The notes below the pieces were generated by a model that worked only from the letters and a program-made list of their open reading frames with translations, made no database searches and had not been told where the DNA came from. The position numbers and the translations under genes are program-made. A DNA stretch of 33,501 bases from an uncultured Erysipelotrichaceae bacterium (GTDB lineage Bacteria > Bacillota_I > Bacilli_A > RFN20 > CAG-826): assembly GCA_902777015.1 (NCBI GenBank), contig CACYSA010000006.1:1-33501 (forward strand), read 5' to 3'. Position 1 is the first letter of the stretch. Each line of letters begins with the position of its first letter. Positions 14,157 to 23,943 of this stretch are shown here, piece by piece.

Positions 14157-16145
14157 TTATTTTCCTCCTAAAGCTATAACACTATGATATGTGTCTTCTT
14201 TAAAGATACTGTATTCTGAGCCAATTTGTGACTTCATTTTTTCCCTCAAAATTGGACCGCCAACATCATTAATAAAAACAATAATCTGATCGGCGATTTT
14301 CGGCATTAAGTCACTAAAGCTTTCCATTTGTTTCATACCAAAGTTAGAAACAGGCGCATCCATAACGAGTGGGTACGATTCTTTTTCCACCTCTTCTTCG
14401 ACAGCTTCAGGATCAATATCCTTTTCACCATTGACTTTAATGATTGCGCCAATAAAAGCAAGGGCAACAGCAACATCTTGTCCGCCAGAAGTAAAATCAT
14501 TAGATAACTCGTAATCTAGGGTTTTGATTTGAACACCGTAATTAGAATCTAAGGTAAATGTAATTACTTCTTCATAGAAATCTCTGAAAATCTCATTAAT
14601 GGCTTTAGCAAGTTTTTCTCTAGTTTCCTTTTCTTTTCTTTGAATGAATCTATCAATTTGGTTCTTCAAGAATTCAGCCTCAAGATAATAGGCTTGAAGC
14701 TTTTTGGTTTTTTCATCTCTGCTCTTTAGAATCCGAGCTTCTTCCTCTAATCTATTGATATTGTCCTGTTCTGTAAGAATAGATTTTTCTTTTTGACGCT
14801 TTTCGTCCATTAAATAAACAATTTTTTGGTTGTAACCAATTTCTTGCTCTTTTAATTTTCCTATATCTTCTCTAACACCACCGATATCTTTATTTAGCTG
14901 TTCTAATTCTTCCAACTTTTCGTTGTAGGATTTCAAATCATCAGCAAGGCCTTTTCTTTCTCTTGTAAAGTCTTCGTCAAAATAATTTGCTTGCCTCTTT
15001 ATTTCTTTGATTTCATTTTTAAAAGTTTCAATTTCAAATCCAATATTATTTGGAGGCAATAATTCTAAAAGGTCATGTAATTTGTTCCAATGATCAGAAC
15101 CTTCTACAAGATCCTCACCACAGATACACTTATGATTTGCCATTAAGAAATTAATAGCATCAACATTCATTCCAGGAATACCTTTGTCAATACTATCCGC
15201 ATCCTTCATCGTTTCTTCAACATCTTCTAAAAGAGATGCAAGAGCGAGATAAAAACCATTTGAGCTCATTTTTTTGAACAAAGTCTTTTTTCTATCGTTA
15301 ATTCTGACTCTTAGTGCGCTCAATTCATTGGAAAGAACTTTAGTTCTTTTTTGCTTTCCTTCTACTTCGGCATAAGCCATAAGCCTTTCGCTCAAGGTAT
15401 CTCTTTGAGTTGTGTTATAGGTAATCTCACCTTCAATTGTTTTGATTCTTTCTTTTGCTGAGTTAATCCTATCGTTACAGCCTTGAACCGTTTCAATTAT
15501 TTCCTTCAGTCTTTTGTTGGCTGTATTCTTGCTAATCTCAACTTCATAATCTGCACTTGCTGCATCTAAATGTTTGACAGCTTCATAGAGATGATTAAAA
15601 CCAAGAAGACCTTTGACAGCTTTCGCAAAGTCATTATTTGTTCCACTCTTTCCTCTAGACATTTGTTCACCAACTCTTGTTAAGCTTTCACCTTCAAGGA
15701 AGAAATATGGAAATAGATCTTGATGCATTAATTGCTTAATAAGTAAATTTGCATCTCTTCCTCTAACTTGTTTGCTAATTCCTTCATCATCTTGATAATC
15801 AACAGTAATTGTTGAATCTTCGGCATCGACTCTCTTACTAAGTTTATGGAAAAGTTGCTTTCTTGAAATTGTATATAGTCTATTTGCATGTAAAAGAGAA
15901 ACGGAAGCACAAACCTCTTCATAAGATTCTGGCTTCATGTTACTTCTTAAAGATTCATTGAGAATTTTTGTATACTTACAAGTTCCGTATAAGATCCACT
16001 GAAAAGCTTGAATTAACGTTGTTTTGCCAACACCGGATTCAGCAATTACGATTGTAACTTTTTTATCAGGGTTTGTTGAAAAATCGATTGTTTGTTCACC
16101 TGTAAATTGACGGAAGTTTTTAAGAGTTAAAGATTTAATAATCAT
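14157..16145 (-). CDS. SMC/Rad50/DndD-like ATPase of the restriction module
   Basis: A 662-residue AAA-type coiled-coil ATPase. The N-terminal I-K-S-L-T-L-K-N-F-R-Q-F and Walker A A-E-S-G-V-G-K-T at 35-42 are DndD/RecN-like, but with Glu-Ser in place of the usual Asn-Gly. Residues 200-320 and 375-515 form long coiled coils on either side of a short apex with C-x-C (340, 342; C-I-C-G-E-D-L). The signature S-G-G-Q-D is at 553-557 and Walker B V-M-D-A-P at 594-598. Known DndD-like proteins bind DNA ends and act in DNA handling or restriction; here the Ssp neighbours imply a role in sensing or attacking unmodified DNA. It overlaps the 55-aa gene by four bases (ATGA). Confidence 0.85.
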   Translation of the reverse strand: MIIKSLTLKNFRQFTGEQTIDFSTNPDKKVTIVIAESGVGKTTLIQAFQWILYGTCKYTKILNESLRSNMKPESYEEVCASVSLLHANRLYTISRKQLFHKLSKRVDAEDSTITVDYQDDEGISKQVRGRDANLLIKQLMHQDLFPYFFLEGESLTRVGEQMSRGKSGTNNDFAKAVKGLLGFNHLYEAVKHLDAASADYEVEISKNTANKRLKEIIETVQGCNDRINSAKERIKTIEGEITYNTTQRDTLSERLMAYAEVEGKQKRTKVLSNELSALRVRINDRKKTLFKKMSSNGFYLALASLLEDVEETMKDADSIDKGIPGMNVDAINFLMANHKCICGEDLVEGSDHWNKLHDLLELLPPNNIGFEIETFKNEIKEIKRQANYFDEDFTRERKGLADDLKSYNEKLEELEQLNKDIGGVREDIGKLKEQEIGYNQKIVYLMDEKRQKEKSILTEQDNINRLEEEARILKSRDEKTKKLQAYYLEAEFLKNQIDRFIQRKEKETREKLAKAINEIFRDFYEEVITFTLDSNYGVQIKTLDYELSNDFTSGGQDVAVALAFIGAIIKVNGEKDIDPEAVEEEVEKESYPLVMDAPVSNFGMKQMESFSDLMPKIADQIIVFINDVGGPILREKMKSQIGSEYSIFKEDTYHSVIALGGK

Positions 16146-16309
16146 TTTCCCACCTCCGACTCGATGATTTTTTTAATTCTATCAATCATCTCTTTGTCTT
16201 TTAGGCCATCAGGTTTTTGAGCATAATTTGCTCTTTCTAATTTGAGAACTCTTTTTCTGATATTATCTCTCATTTCCTGAACTGGCGTAGCATTATCTTC
16301 AATCGCCAT
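16142..16309 (-). CDS. Small linker protein between helicase and SMC-like ATPase
   Basis: A 55-residue charged helical protein, not recognised. It starts at the ATG at 16309, which lies inside the end of the helicase gene (11-base overlap) and follows GGGAGGG by eight bases; a longer frame to 16390 lies entirely within the helicase gene. The sequence has V-Q-E-M-R-D-N-I-R-K-R-V-L-K-L-E-R and K-E-M-I-D-R-I-K-K-I-I-E-S. Tight coupling to both large neighbours, with overlaps on both sides, suggests a stoichiometric subunit. It may be one of the three SspFGH proteins. Confidence 0.65.
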   Translation of the reverse strand: MAIEDNATPVQEMRDNIRKRVLKLERANYAQKPDGLKDKEMIDRIKKIIESEVGK

Positions 16310-18485
16310 AGTTAATACCCTCCCAATCAATGAATTCGTTTTCGTCAACCATATCAAAATCATTAAGACCAAATATGTCAGTGATTTCATTTACCAAGGC
16401 ATCGGATTCATGTTCGTTTTCAGCTAAAGAAGAGAATTCCTTAATTCTTTCAACTTCGTTTTTCGCCAAAGACTTAAAACTGCTTAAAAACTCACTGCTA
16501 TATGCGCTTGCATCATCTAACGATATTGGCAATGTAACAAAATCGTAAATATATGAATATTTTTTTCCTTCAAATTTTCTTAAAACACGTCCTCTACGTT
16601 GAATATATTCTCTTGGGTTTGTGCTACTAGCCAAAATAAATGCTGTTTTGATGCTTGGAATATTAACACCTTCATCCAAACACTTAATGGCAACGACCGC
16701 TTGTAAATCATTCCCATCTTTATAACGTTCTTTAATAACTTTTCTTTCTTCAATATTTTCTCTAGATGTATATCTAGCTATTTTCATTCCTAAATCATGG
16801 CCAAGCATTTTGCAGACTTCATCTATTTGTTTAGTTTCCTCTCCCGATAATCCTCCGGAAACTTTGCCTGTTCCACAATAGATTAATAAATTGTGATCGT
16901 TTTTATACTTTTCAATTTCTCGTCTTAAAACATCAAGCTTATTGGAAGCGGTTGCAACAATTCTCGCTCTCGCTATTGCGAGTCTTTCTCCCTCTTTAGT
17001 TAATTTTGGTTCACCGTTAGAAACATAAGTGTTCTTACTAATTTTTTCTGTCAATTCTAAATATTTTTGCAATTCTTCATCATTCAAAGAAACAGGAACT
17101 GGATAGTAGTAATATCTAGTTAAAACATCCGATTCAATAGCTTCTCTCAAACCATAATGAATAACAGGATCTCCAAAATAATCATAAATCGCATTTGTGC
17201 CATCTTCATCTCTGTGTCTATCGATAGTTGCAGATAATCCGATTCTATATTTAAAACTGTCAATCATTGATTCACGTAAGCCTTCAGCACCGAAGTTATG
17301 AACTTCGTCTGCTATGAATAAAACATCACCTTTAATGCCTCTTAAGAGTTTTTGAACTCTATCAAGCTTGAATGATGCATTTGTTGTAATAAAGAAGAAG
17401 TTATCAATAATTCTGTCATTGTAATCTTGGATGGTTTGTCCAAGAACTGACTCATAATTCTTATACTTTGAATCAGAATATCCAACAATAAACTTCAAAT
17501 TGAAGTTTTCTTCTTCTTCTACCCATTGCTCGACCAAATGAGTATAAGGACAGACAATAACTGTTGCCATCCTATAATTCAATCTTTCTAAAAGCTTTAC
17601 AGCAGCTGTTAAACCTGTAATAGTTTTACCTGTGCCTGTACCCATATCAAAAAGACCTCTATACCCTTGTCTTGCCCATTTATTCAAGGCATCTTTTTGA
17701 TATTTGTACAATTCAAAAGGATATCTACATTCTGGCTTAGCCCCACTAAGTTGTTTTCTGATTCTTTCTCTGCTTTCATATTCATCAATATCTCGATGGT
17801 ATGAAGCTTTTCTATATTTAAAAAGTGCATTTTTTACTGCTTCAGGAAAGTCGTAAACTTCAAGCGTATTTGTTTTATCGTCCCAAAGTCGATCAAAATC
17901 ATCTTCTATCATAGAAACACGCTTTGGTTCTTCCCAGCTTTTGAAAACTTGAATAGACTCAAAATTATTAGCGAAAGCATTGTCTGATTCATTCAATGAA
18001 CCAGTAAAAGCAACTTTGTTCTCGCTTTCATCAACAAAAAGACCAATCTTTTCATGAAACATGCCCATATCAGCCTCATCGTAAGCTGATATCTTGTCAG
18101 CAACCTTAATATCTAATACACCTTCTTCAATAAGGTGACATAAAAAATTTAAACGTTCGCAATCAAACTCATCAGTGTGATCTTTGAATTCTCTCAGCAA
18201 TGCATCTTCAACCACTTCTTTTCTGTTTTTGTATCCTAATTTTATTGCCTCAACATCTTCTTTGTATAAAATCGGGGAAACAACAAAATAAATGTGTGCA
18301 TTTTCTTTTGAGAGCAAGTAACTAATTCCTTTAGAAATTTTTAATAATGCTGACGACGAAAAAAAGCCAACAGCTCTCTTATATATAACACTACATTCAA
18401 GCATTTTAGAAACAAAATAAGTTCCTAAATCAGGACAGTCATCGGAGCGATATTTATCTTTAATTTCTATTTCCGTCAGTTTCAT
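16299..18485 (-). CDS. PLD-domain SF2 helicase of the restriction module
   Basis: A 728-residue protein. The first ~220 residues form a phospholipase-D-like domain with H-E-K at 144-146 and G-S-L-N at 162-165. An SF2 helicase follows: Walker A M-G-T-G-T-G-K-T (281-288), D-E-V-H at 393-396, G-L-S-A-T at 416-420, and the arginine finger Q-R-R-G-R at 629-633. The PLD domain usually gives DNA nicking or binding and is common in defence helicases, so this is likely the DNA translocase that scans or damages foreign DNA. It starts 2 bases after sspA with no good ribosome binding site. It best fits the helicase partner of an SspFGH-like set. Confidence 0.87.
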   Translation of the reverse strand: MKLTEIEIKDKYRSDDCPDLGTYFVSKMLECSVIYKRAVGFFSSSALLKISKGISYLLSKENAHIYFVVSPILYKEDVEAIKLGYKNRKEVVEDALLREFKDHTDEFDCERLNFLCHLIEEGVLDIKVADKISAYDEADMGMFHEKIGLFVDESENKVAFTGSLNESDNAFANNFESIQVFKSWEEPKRVSMIEDDFDRLWDDKTNTLEVYDFPEAVKNALFKYRKASYHRDIDEYESRERIRKQLSGAKPECRYPFELYKYQKDALNKWARQGYRGLFDMGTGTGKTITGLTAAVKLLERLNYRMATVIVCPYTHLVEQWVEEEENFNLKFIVGYSDSKYKNYESVLGQTIQDYNDRIIDNFFFITTNASFKLDRVQKLLRGIKGDVLFIADEVHNFGAEGLRESMIDSFKYRIGLSATIDRHRDEDGTNAIYDYFGDPVIHYGLREAIESDVLTRYYYYPVPVSLNDEELQKYLELTEKISKNTYVSNGEPKLTKEGERLAIARARIVATASNKLDVLRREIEKYKNDHNLLIYCGTGKVSGGLSGEETKQIDEVCKMLGHDLGMKIARYTSRENIEERKVIKERYKDGNDLQAVVAIKCLDEGVNIPSIKTAFILASSTNPREYIQRRGRVLRKFEGKKYSYIYDFVTLPISLDDASAYSSEFLSSFKSLAKNEVERIKEFSSLAENEHESDALVNEITDIFGLNDFDMVDENEFIDWEGINYGD

Positions 18486-18487
18486 AT

Positions 18488-19612
18488 TTATAAAGTTTTC
18501 AATGCATCAATAAGAACGTCGATTTCTTCCTTTGTGTTAAAAGCACCAAGACTAATTCTTACGGTTCCTTTGCTTTCTTCAGAACCGATGAATTCATGAA
18601 CAAATGGACTGCAATGATATCCCGATCTAACCAAAATATTAAATTCTTCACTAAGAATAGAAGAGACATCATCGGAAAGGTATCCATCAACAGAGAAAGA
18701 TACTATCCCAAGCACATTTTTATCGCATGGCAAGTATAATTTTATCTTATTTATCTTAGAAATACTATCTAAAAGATAGCGAGTAAGTTGGATTTCATGA
18801 TCTAAAACATTATGATTTCTCAGCCAATCACAGCTCACATTCAAGCCATAAATGGCAACAGAATTTGGAGATCCAGATTCATATTTAGCAAACCCTTTGG
18901 AAGGCATTTCGTGATTAAGCGAATCACTTCCATTTCCACCACTTTTGACAACCGCTAAGTTGTAATCGCCAGAAATAATAAACCCAGCAATGCCAAACGA
19001 AGCATACAAAGATTTGTGTCCTGCAAAAACGCAAAAGTCACTATTGTTCAATTCCGGATTCTTAACACCAAATATTTGAGCGGAATCTAAAATAGTAATA
19101 GCACCATATTGCTTCGACAGACCAAAAATGCTTTGATAATCAAGCTCAAACCCAGTTACATTGCTCACTTGAGAAGCAAAAACCGCTTTTGGCTTTTTGA
19201 TTGAAAACATTTCTTCTATTTTTTGTAAATCTGGATGCCATGTCTTTTTGTCAAAAGGAATAACTATTATTTCAATATCAATTGATTTTTTAACATTATA
19301 AAGAGGCCTGACAATTGCGTTATGTTCAAATGGTGTAATATAGACACAATCGCCATCATTAAAATCAATACCTTGAATAATCAGATTTAAACTCTCTGTT
19401 GCACTAGAAGTAAAAACGACTTTATTAAAATCAACCTTAGCAAAGGAAGCGATTTTTTTCCTTGTGTCAAGAATCATCTCGGCTATGTTACTCGATTGTT
19501 TGTATAATCCTCTTCCTGAATTAAATGCTAGATTTCTATTAGCATAATCAAGAGCCTTATAGACTTCTTCAGGTTTTGGATAGGTTGTTGCACTATTATC
19601 AAAATAGATCAT
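18488..19612 (-). CDS. sspA: Cysteine desulfurase of the phosphorothioation system
   Basis: A 374-residue class V aminotransferase. F-D-N-S-A-T-T-Y-P at 4-12 is the family N-terminus; E-H-N-A at 96-99 supplies His97, I-L-D-S-A-Q has Asp176, and G-H-K-S-L holds the PLP lysine, Lys200. The catalytic Cys334 is in R-S-G-Y-H-C-S-P-F, followed by G-T-V-R-I-S-L-G. It removes sulfur from cysteine and would pass it as persulfide to SspD. All expected catalytic residues are present, so it should be active. GGGGGG precedes the ATG. It is placed between SspC and the helicase, so it is part of the cluster and not a general NifS/IscS gene. Confidence 0.9.
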   Translation of the reverse strand: MIYFDNSATTYPKPEEVYKALDYANRNLAFNSGRGLYKQSSNIAEMILDTRKKIASFAKVDFNKVVFTSSATESLNLIIQGIDFNDGDCVYITPFEHNAIVRPLYNVKKSIDIEIIVIPFDKKTWHPDLQKIEEMFSIKKPKAVFASQVSNVTGFELDYQSIFGLSKQYGAITILDSAQIFGVKNPELNNSDFCVFAGHKSLYASFGIAGFIISGDYNLAVVKSGGNGSDSLNHEMPSKGFAKYESGSPNSVAIYGLNVSCDWLRNHNVLDHEIQLTRYLLDSISKINKIKLYLPCDKNVLGIVSFSVDGYLSDDVSSILSEEFNILVRSGYHCSPFVHEFIGSEESKGTVRISLGAFNTKEEIDVLIDALKTL

Positions 19613-19623
19613 AAATAACCCCC

Positions 19624-22600
19624 CTATAATAAGTCTTTAAGGATCTTGCTTAACACAGCTATTTTTTCAGAAGATGTAACGCTTCCGGAAAATTCTTCAA
19701 GAACGCTCTCAACATTATTCTGTAAAAGTGCTGCCATTCCAGAAATTTCATCATCGCTATTCAAAACTGATGATAAATCATTGTTTTTCAGAGAAACAAT
19801 TTTTGCCGTAGTTAAAGCATTTTTAAATTGATAAAGTGCCTCGCTGAGTTTTTTGGATTTATCAGAATCCCAATCTTCAATGTGTTGTCCAATTGAAATT
19901 TTAGACAATTCATCAATAGCATCAAAATCTTCATATGATAAATTTACAATAGAAGCAAAAATATCCTTATCCGCCTTCTCTAATATTGGTGTTTCGCCGG
20001 TCTTAACGTGCTTTTTAACAAAGTCTGTTAATCCCATTTTTAAGCTCGTTTTTTCATCGATGTTAAACAATTCCTTAGTGGACTCAATTATTTGTTTTTT
20101 GAATTTATTCAATAAAGCATCTTTATTATCGACGATTCTCTTAATTTTTGTATAAATATCATCATAATTTTTGGTTTCAAATATTTGCTTTGGACTATCA
20201 AAAATAGATTCAAATGGATTTATATTGAATGAAAGAAAAACATTTTTATATTCAATTAAATCAAGGTCTAGGGATAAGTAGTTGTTATTGGTTGTACATA
20301 GTCTTATTACTTGAGGTAAACCAATGAAGAAGCGTTTAATAGAATTTGAAAGAGCTCTTATATCTTTTCGGAAGTTATTCTCTGATTCAGTATGGAAAAG
20401 CTTCATCATTTTTTTGAGATAATTCTTTTGTTCGAGCGAGCCTTTAGAAAACGACAATTTATATTTATCATTCAATATTGATTTGACTATATTGTCTGAA
20501 TCAAGATCAATTTCTTTATTGGAAAAATATAGAACAACATTGTCTGACAATTCAGAAATAGCTTTAGCGAGCAAAATAGGCAAAACACCAACTCGAATTC
20601 CGTAAGGAGGGAGAGTGTATTTTTGAACAATTTCAAGTACCGTTATTTTGCTTCCAGCAGATTTTGAAATTGTATCTTTAATTTCTTCAATGATCGTTCT
20701 AAAATTTTTCGAACTTTCAGTACTTTTGCTTAGTGAATCATTTTCATCTAAAACAGACACTTTGACAGATGTTTCTGGACTTGTTGGAGAGTAATTTAAA
20801 TCGTTATCACCACCATCTATTAACCAATCTATCACGTGATTTATTGCCTTTTGGTATTGAGTGGTGACTTCTTTTTTGTTAATTAATTCATTGTTAAAAA
20901 CCAGCTTAAATGGGTAGATGCTATCCATAATGTTTGAAGCAAGCAAACCCAATGTCTTCTCGTTCTTCAACAATACAGAGTAATACTCGCATCCTTCATT
21001 AAAATATTTATTTATTAAAAATCTGACGTCACTGTTAGATTCTTGAAGGAGCAGGTCTATTTCGCTTTTTGTTATTTCATCAAGGCCTTTCTGCTTTTGG
21101 ACTTCTTCTAAACAAGCAACCCTTAAAATTGATTGATAGAAAACGTTTTCAATTTCTTCGGTCGGATACTTGTAAATAATCCTTCTGTCATTAATTTCTT
21201 TGCATTTATCAATTATTTCTTCAACCGACATCTTGTTGCGTAAAACATTAACGATAATTCCATCGCAATAATTTGTTTCAAAATAATAGTTAAATGATTT
21301 TATCATTCTAAAATCTTCTTCTGAATAAAATATAACCTTGAAAAATCTAGTAATTTTGTTTTCCTCATTATGCTTTCTTGGCAAAACAAACCTATGTTCA
21401 TTAATCCTTTCTGCAAGATCGCCATATTTAATGTTTTTAAATTTTGTTTTTTGCAAAAATTCAACCATTTCATCAATTTGTTTTGTGTTAGAAAGAGCAA
21501 AGGAAAGAAGATTGTTCAAAATATTTCTTCTAAGATAATGCAAATCAATTAACTTGCTAATGATCTGACTAACATCTTTTAAAGGCATTCCTAGAGCTAG
21601 AGCGATAATTTGCTCATTTGAAGGGAATCTTTCAAGATTATTTATCATTAAAATAATGGACAAAGCTTTGATTATTCTTCTTTCAGTTCTGTTTTCTAGT
21701 TTTGAAAGAATCGATTCTGTCCTATACCAAATATTTCTGATATGATTGGTCTCTTCTTTCTGAAGCATTGGACTAAAGTAATCGTACACTTTATCAACAT
21801 TAAAAAGTCCACTGCTCTCAGAATGAATGAATGAGTTAAACGAATTATCATCTGTATCTGATAAAAATGTAAATAACGTTCTTTCATTTTGAGCTGCATA
21901 TTCGGAAACCTGAATTAAGCAATAGGCGGTTATCGGATTAAGAGGAAAACAGCCATTAAATAGTACCTTTTCAGCAAGTTCATTCTCGAATAGAGAAAGG
22001 GATGATATTTCTTTATAAAATTCTCTATTTTCTTGTAAATACTTCTCAACAATCTTTTCGCTCTCAGCGCCTTTGCTTCTTTTTATAGCTGCAGCGATAA
22101 TTTGGTAGTTTTCATCTAAGCTTCTGTTGAAACGGATCTCTTTGAATCTTCCTTCAACAACCTTGAAAGAATAGCTTTTATTTTTGCTACCATCATCATA
22201 AAGAGTAATACTCTTATGTGTAACGCAGCAGAGATGAATTTGGTTTCCTCTACTGCTTCTTGCACACAATTCAGCAAAATCCTGGATCACTTTAAGATCC
22301 TTCATTAGATTATTTGAATTACTCTCAATGAATTTTGAAAATTCATCGAAAACAACAAATAATCCACTGTAACCATGCTTCTTAACGGATATAGAAATAT
22401 CAGAATATGTCTTAACGACATCATTGTTAATTAAAGGATTAAACTCCAAACCGATATTCACACAATCATATAATTCCTTAAAAGAAGCATATGCGGTTGG
22501 TGAATAGTTTAATAATCCTTGTCTAAGCTTTTCTAAATTAATATTTTTAAAGCCTTTACATTTCAGAAGAACTTCTTCTTTCACTTCTTCCTTAGCCATC

Positions 22601-23088
22601 CATCTATCAAGCAAACTGATGCAAATGTCAAATGCAGATTGAGGGATGATAGAATCCATGTCAGCTCTTTTTAATGATTCGTTTAATGCTATTTGCATTG
22701 ATTGAACGACGTTGTCGTAATTTGAGTTAATAAGCACTGGAAGCAGGGAAATATTTTTTTCTTTTATCTTTAAAAGATCATTTTTTAAGTCGGAATCAAT
22801 TTTTCCTATCTTTTCAACTAATTCGTTCCATTCAACAGTATCTTTGTTTGGACCCAACAAAAAGATCAATATTAAAAGTAAAAAGGATTTGCCTTTGCCA
22901 TAAGGTCCTACTAAAGTAGTTGCATAATCTTTTGAAGTACCAAGAACAGTTTTAACATATCTCTTAAGAACATCACAAATGTCGGAAGTCGGGATATATT
23001 CTTTTATTTTTTCAGAATTGTTTAAATCAAGTTCAAGATTAACGGATGATTGAAAATTCTTGTTAATAGAAAAGTAATTAGAGTACAT
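19624..23088 (-). CDS. sspC: Large ATPase of the phosphorothioation system (SspC-like)
   Basis: A 1154-residue P-loop ATPase. Walker A is L-V-G-P-Y-G-K-G-K-S at 59-68 and Walker B L-F-V-V-F-D-E-F at 243-250. After the ATPase domain come a long helical middle with winged-helix-like segments around 480-560 (L-A-L-G-M-P-L-K-D-V-S-Q-I-I) and charged stretches to the C-terminus. In Ssp systems SspC is the ATPase partner of SspB and SspD during sulfur insertion. The assignment relies on neighbours, size and P-loop, since no distinctive motif beyond those is known to me. It overlaps the sspB stop by one base. Confidence 0.8.
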   Translation of the reverse strand: MYSNYFSINKNFQSSVNLELDLNNSEKIKEYIPTSDICDVLKRYVKTVLGTSKDYATTLVGPYGKGKSFLLLILIFLLGPNKDTVEWNELVEKIGKIDSDLKNDLLKIKEKNISLLPVLINSNYDNVVQSMQIALNESLKRADMDSIIPQSAFDICISLLDRWMAKEEVKEEVLLKCKGFKNINLEKLRQGLLNYSPTAYASFKELYDCVNIGLEFNPLINNDVVKTYSDISISVKKHGYSGLFVVFDEFSKFIESNSNNLMKDLKVIQDFAELCARSSRGNQIHLCCVTHKSITLYDDGSKNKSYSFKVVEGRFKEIRFNRSLDENYQIIAAAIKRSKGAESEKIVEKYLQENREFYKEISSLSLFENELAEKVLFNGCFPLNPITAYCLIQVSEYAAQNERTLFTFLSDTDDNSFNSFIHSESSGLFNVDKVYDYFSPMLQKEETNHIRNIWYRTESILSKLENRTERRIIKALSIILMINNLERFPSNEQIIALALGMPLKDVSQIISKLIDLHYLRRNILNNLLSFALSNTKQIDEMVEFLQKTKFKNIKYGDLAERINEHRFVLPRKHNEENKITRFFKVIFYSEEDFRMIKSFNYYFETNYCDGIIVNVLRNKMSVEEIIDKCKEINDRRIIYKYPTEEIENVFYQSILRVACLEEVQKQKGLDEITKSEIDLLLQESNSDVRFLINKYFNEGCEYYSVLLKNEKTLGLLASNIMDSIYPFKLVFNNELINKKEVTTQYQKAINHVIDWLIDGGDNDLNYSPTSPETSVKVSVLDENDSLSKSTESSKNFRTIIEEIKDTISKSAGSKITVLEIVQKYTLPPYGIRVGVLPILLAKAISELSDNVVLYFSNKEIDLDSDNIVKSILNDKYKLSFSKGSLEQKNYLKKMMKLFHTESENNFRKDIRALSNSIKRFFIGLPQVIRLCTTNNNYLSLDLDLIEYKNVFLSFNINPFESIFDSPKQIFETKNYDDIYTKIKRIVDNKDALLNKFKKQIIESTKELFNIDEKTSLKMGLTDFVKKHVKTGETPILEKADKDIFASIVNLSYEDFDAIDELSKISIGQHIEDWDSDKSKKLSEALYQFKNALTTAKIVSLKNNDLSSVLNSDDEISGMAALLQNNVESVLEEFSGSVTSSEKIAVLSKILKDLL

Positions 23089-23942
23089 TATTGATCACCT
23101 CCGAAATACCTTCTGAATATATCAGGCAGTTTGCATTCTTTTTCAAAATAGACGGTATTTAAACCTGCGGTTTTATTAATAGTAATCAAGCCATTTCTTC
23201 TCATCTCTTCTAAGTATTGCAAATACATGTTCTTATCGAGGTTGAAGATTAAATATGGGGATCCAATCTGTTCAAAAGAATCTTCTATTTTAAATTCTTT
23301 GAATTTATATAAAACCGAAAGAGAATAATAAACAATTAAGTAGGAAAGGCTGTTGTAAGTCGGTCTAACTTTTTCAATTCTATCTCCGTTTTTCCTCAAC
23401 AACTTTAACGATGACAAAGGGCATACATAATTGTCTTCAGGATTATTAATTAATTCATCATCAATGTAGCTCTTAAGAAAGACACTCACATCTTCATCAA
23501 TATACTCTGGTTTTGTTTCAAAACCATCCATTGAAAAAACAGCTTCTAAATATTTGACGAGATCTTGTTTTCTGAAGCTTTTCAAATCAGTGTTAAAAGT
23601 ACCATAAAAAACAGGACACTCTTCATAATTTGTGCAAAGATAAAAATGAATCATAAACCAGGTAAATGGCGATTCAAAATATCTGTCCCATTTCAAAATA
23701 AGTTTGCCAAGATTTCCAATTTCAGTTTTTGTAGCAGAAGATACAATTATATCGCTTGCTTGGAGCCAATATCTCAATCCTTTTACCATATTTGCACCTA
23801 TTCCAAGCATTCGAATACCATTATTCTTTGCAAAAACATTAACTTCTTCATTTTCGGCGATAGTATTTAAAGCTTTTTCGTACCAACCATCTCTTATATA
23901 GAAGGACTCACTTTTTTTAAATTTAATTGTATTGGGTTTCAT
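23088..23942 (-). CDS. sspB: DUF4007 protein, SspB-like nickase component
   Basis: A 284-residue DUF4007 protein. The family motif is clear at 46-59: L-G-I-G-A-N-M-V-K-G-L-R-Y-W, matching the L-G-x-G-K-N-M-V-x-x-I-R-Y-W pattern, preceded by F-Y-I-R-D-G-W-Y. SspB proteins of this family nick one DNA strand in a sequence-specific manner so that sulfur can be added. The C-terminal part (residues 180-284) has F-K-I-E-D-S and K-E-C-K-L-P-D-I-F-R-R-Y-F and may bind DNA. The gene lies between sspD and sspC, which supports the role. A weak AAAGGCG site precedes the ATG. Confidence 0.85.
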   Translation of the reverse strand: MKPNTIKFKKSESFYIRDGWYEKALNTIAENEEVNVFAKNNGIRMLGIGANMVKGLRYWLQASDIIVSSATKTEIGNLGKLILKWDRYFESPFTWFMIHFYLCTNYEECPVFYGTFNTDLKSFRKQDLVKYLEAVFSMDGFETKPEYIDEDVSVFLKSYIDDELINNPEDNYVCPLSSLKLLRKNGDRIEKVRPTYNSLSYLIVYYSLSVLYKFKEFKIEDSFEQIGSPYLIFNLDKNMYLQYLEEMRRNGLITINKTAGLNTVYFEKECKLPDIFRRYFGGDQ

Positions 23943-23943
23943 A

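Noticed and set aside
16310-16390. Hydrophobic N-terminus for the 55-aa protein, suggesting a membrane segment
   Set aside because: This part is the end of the helicase gene in another frame; the true start has its own GGGAGGG site at 16309.
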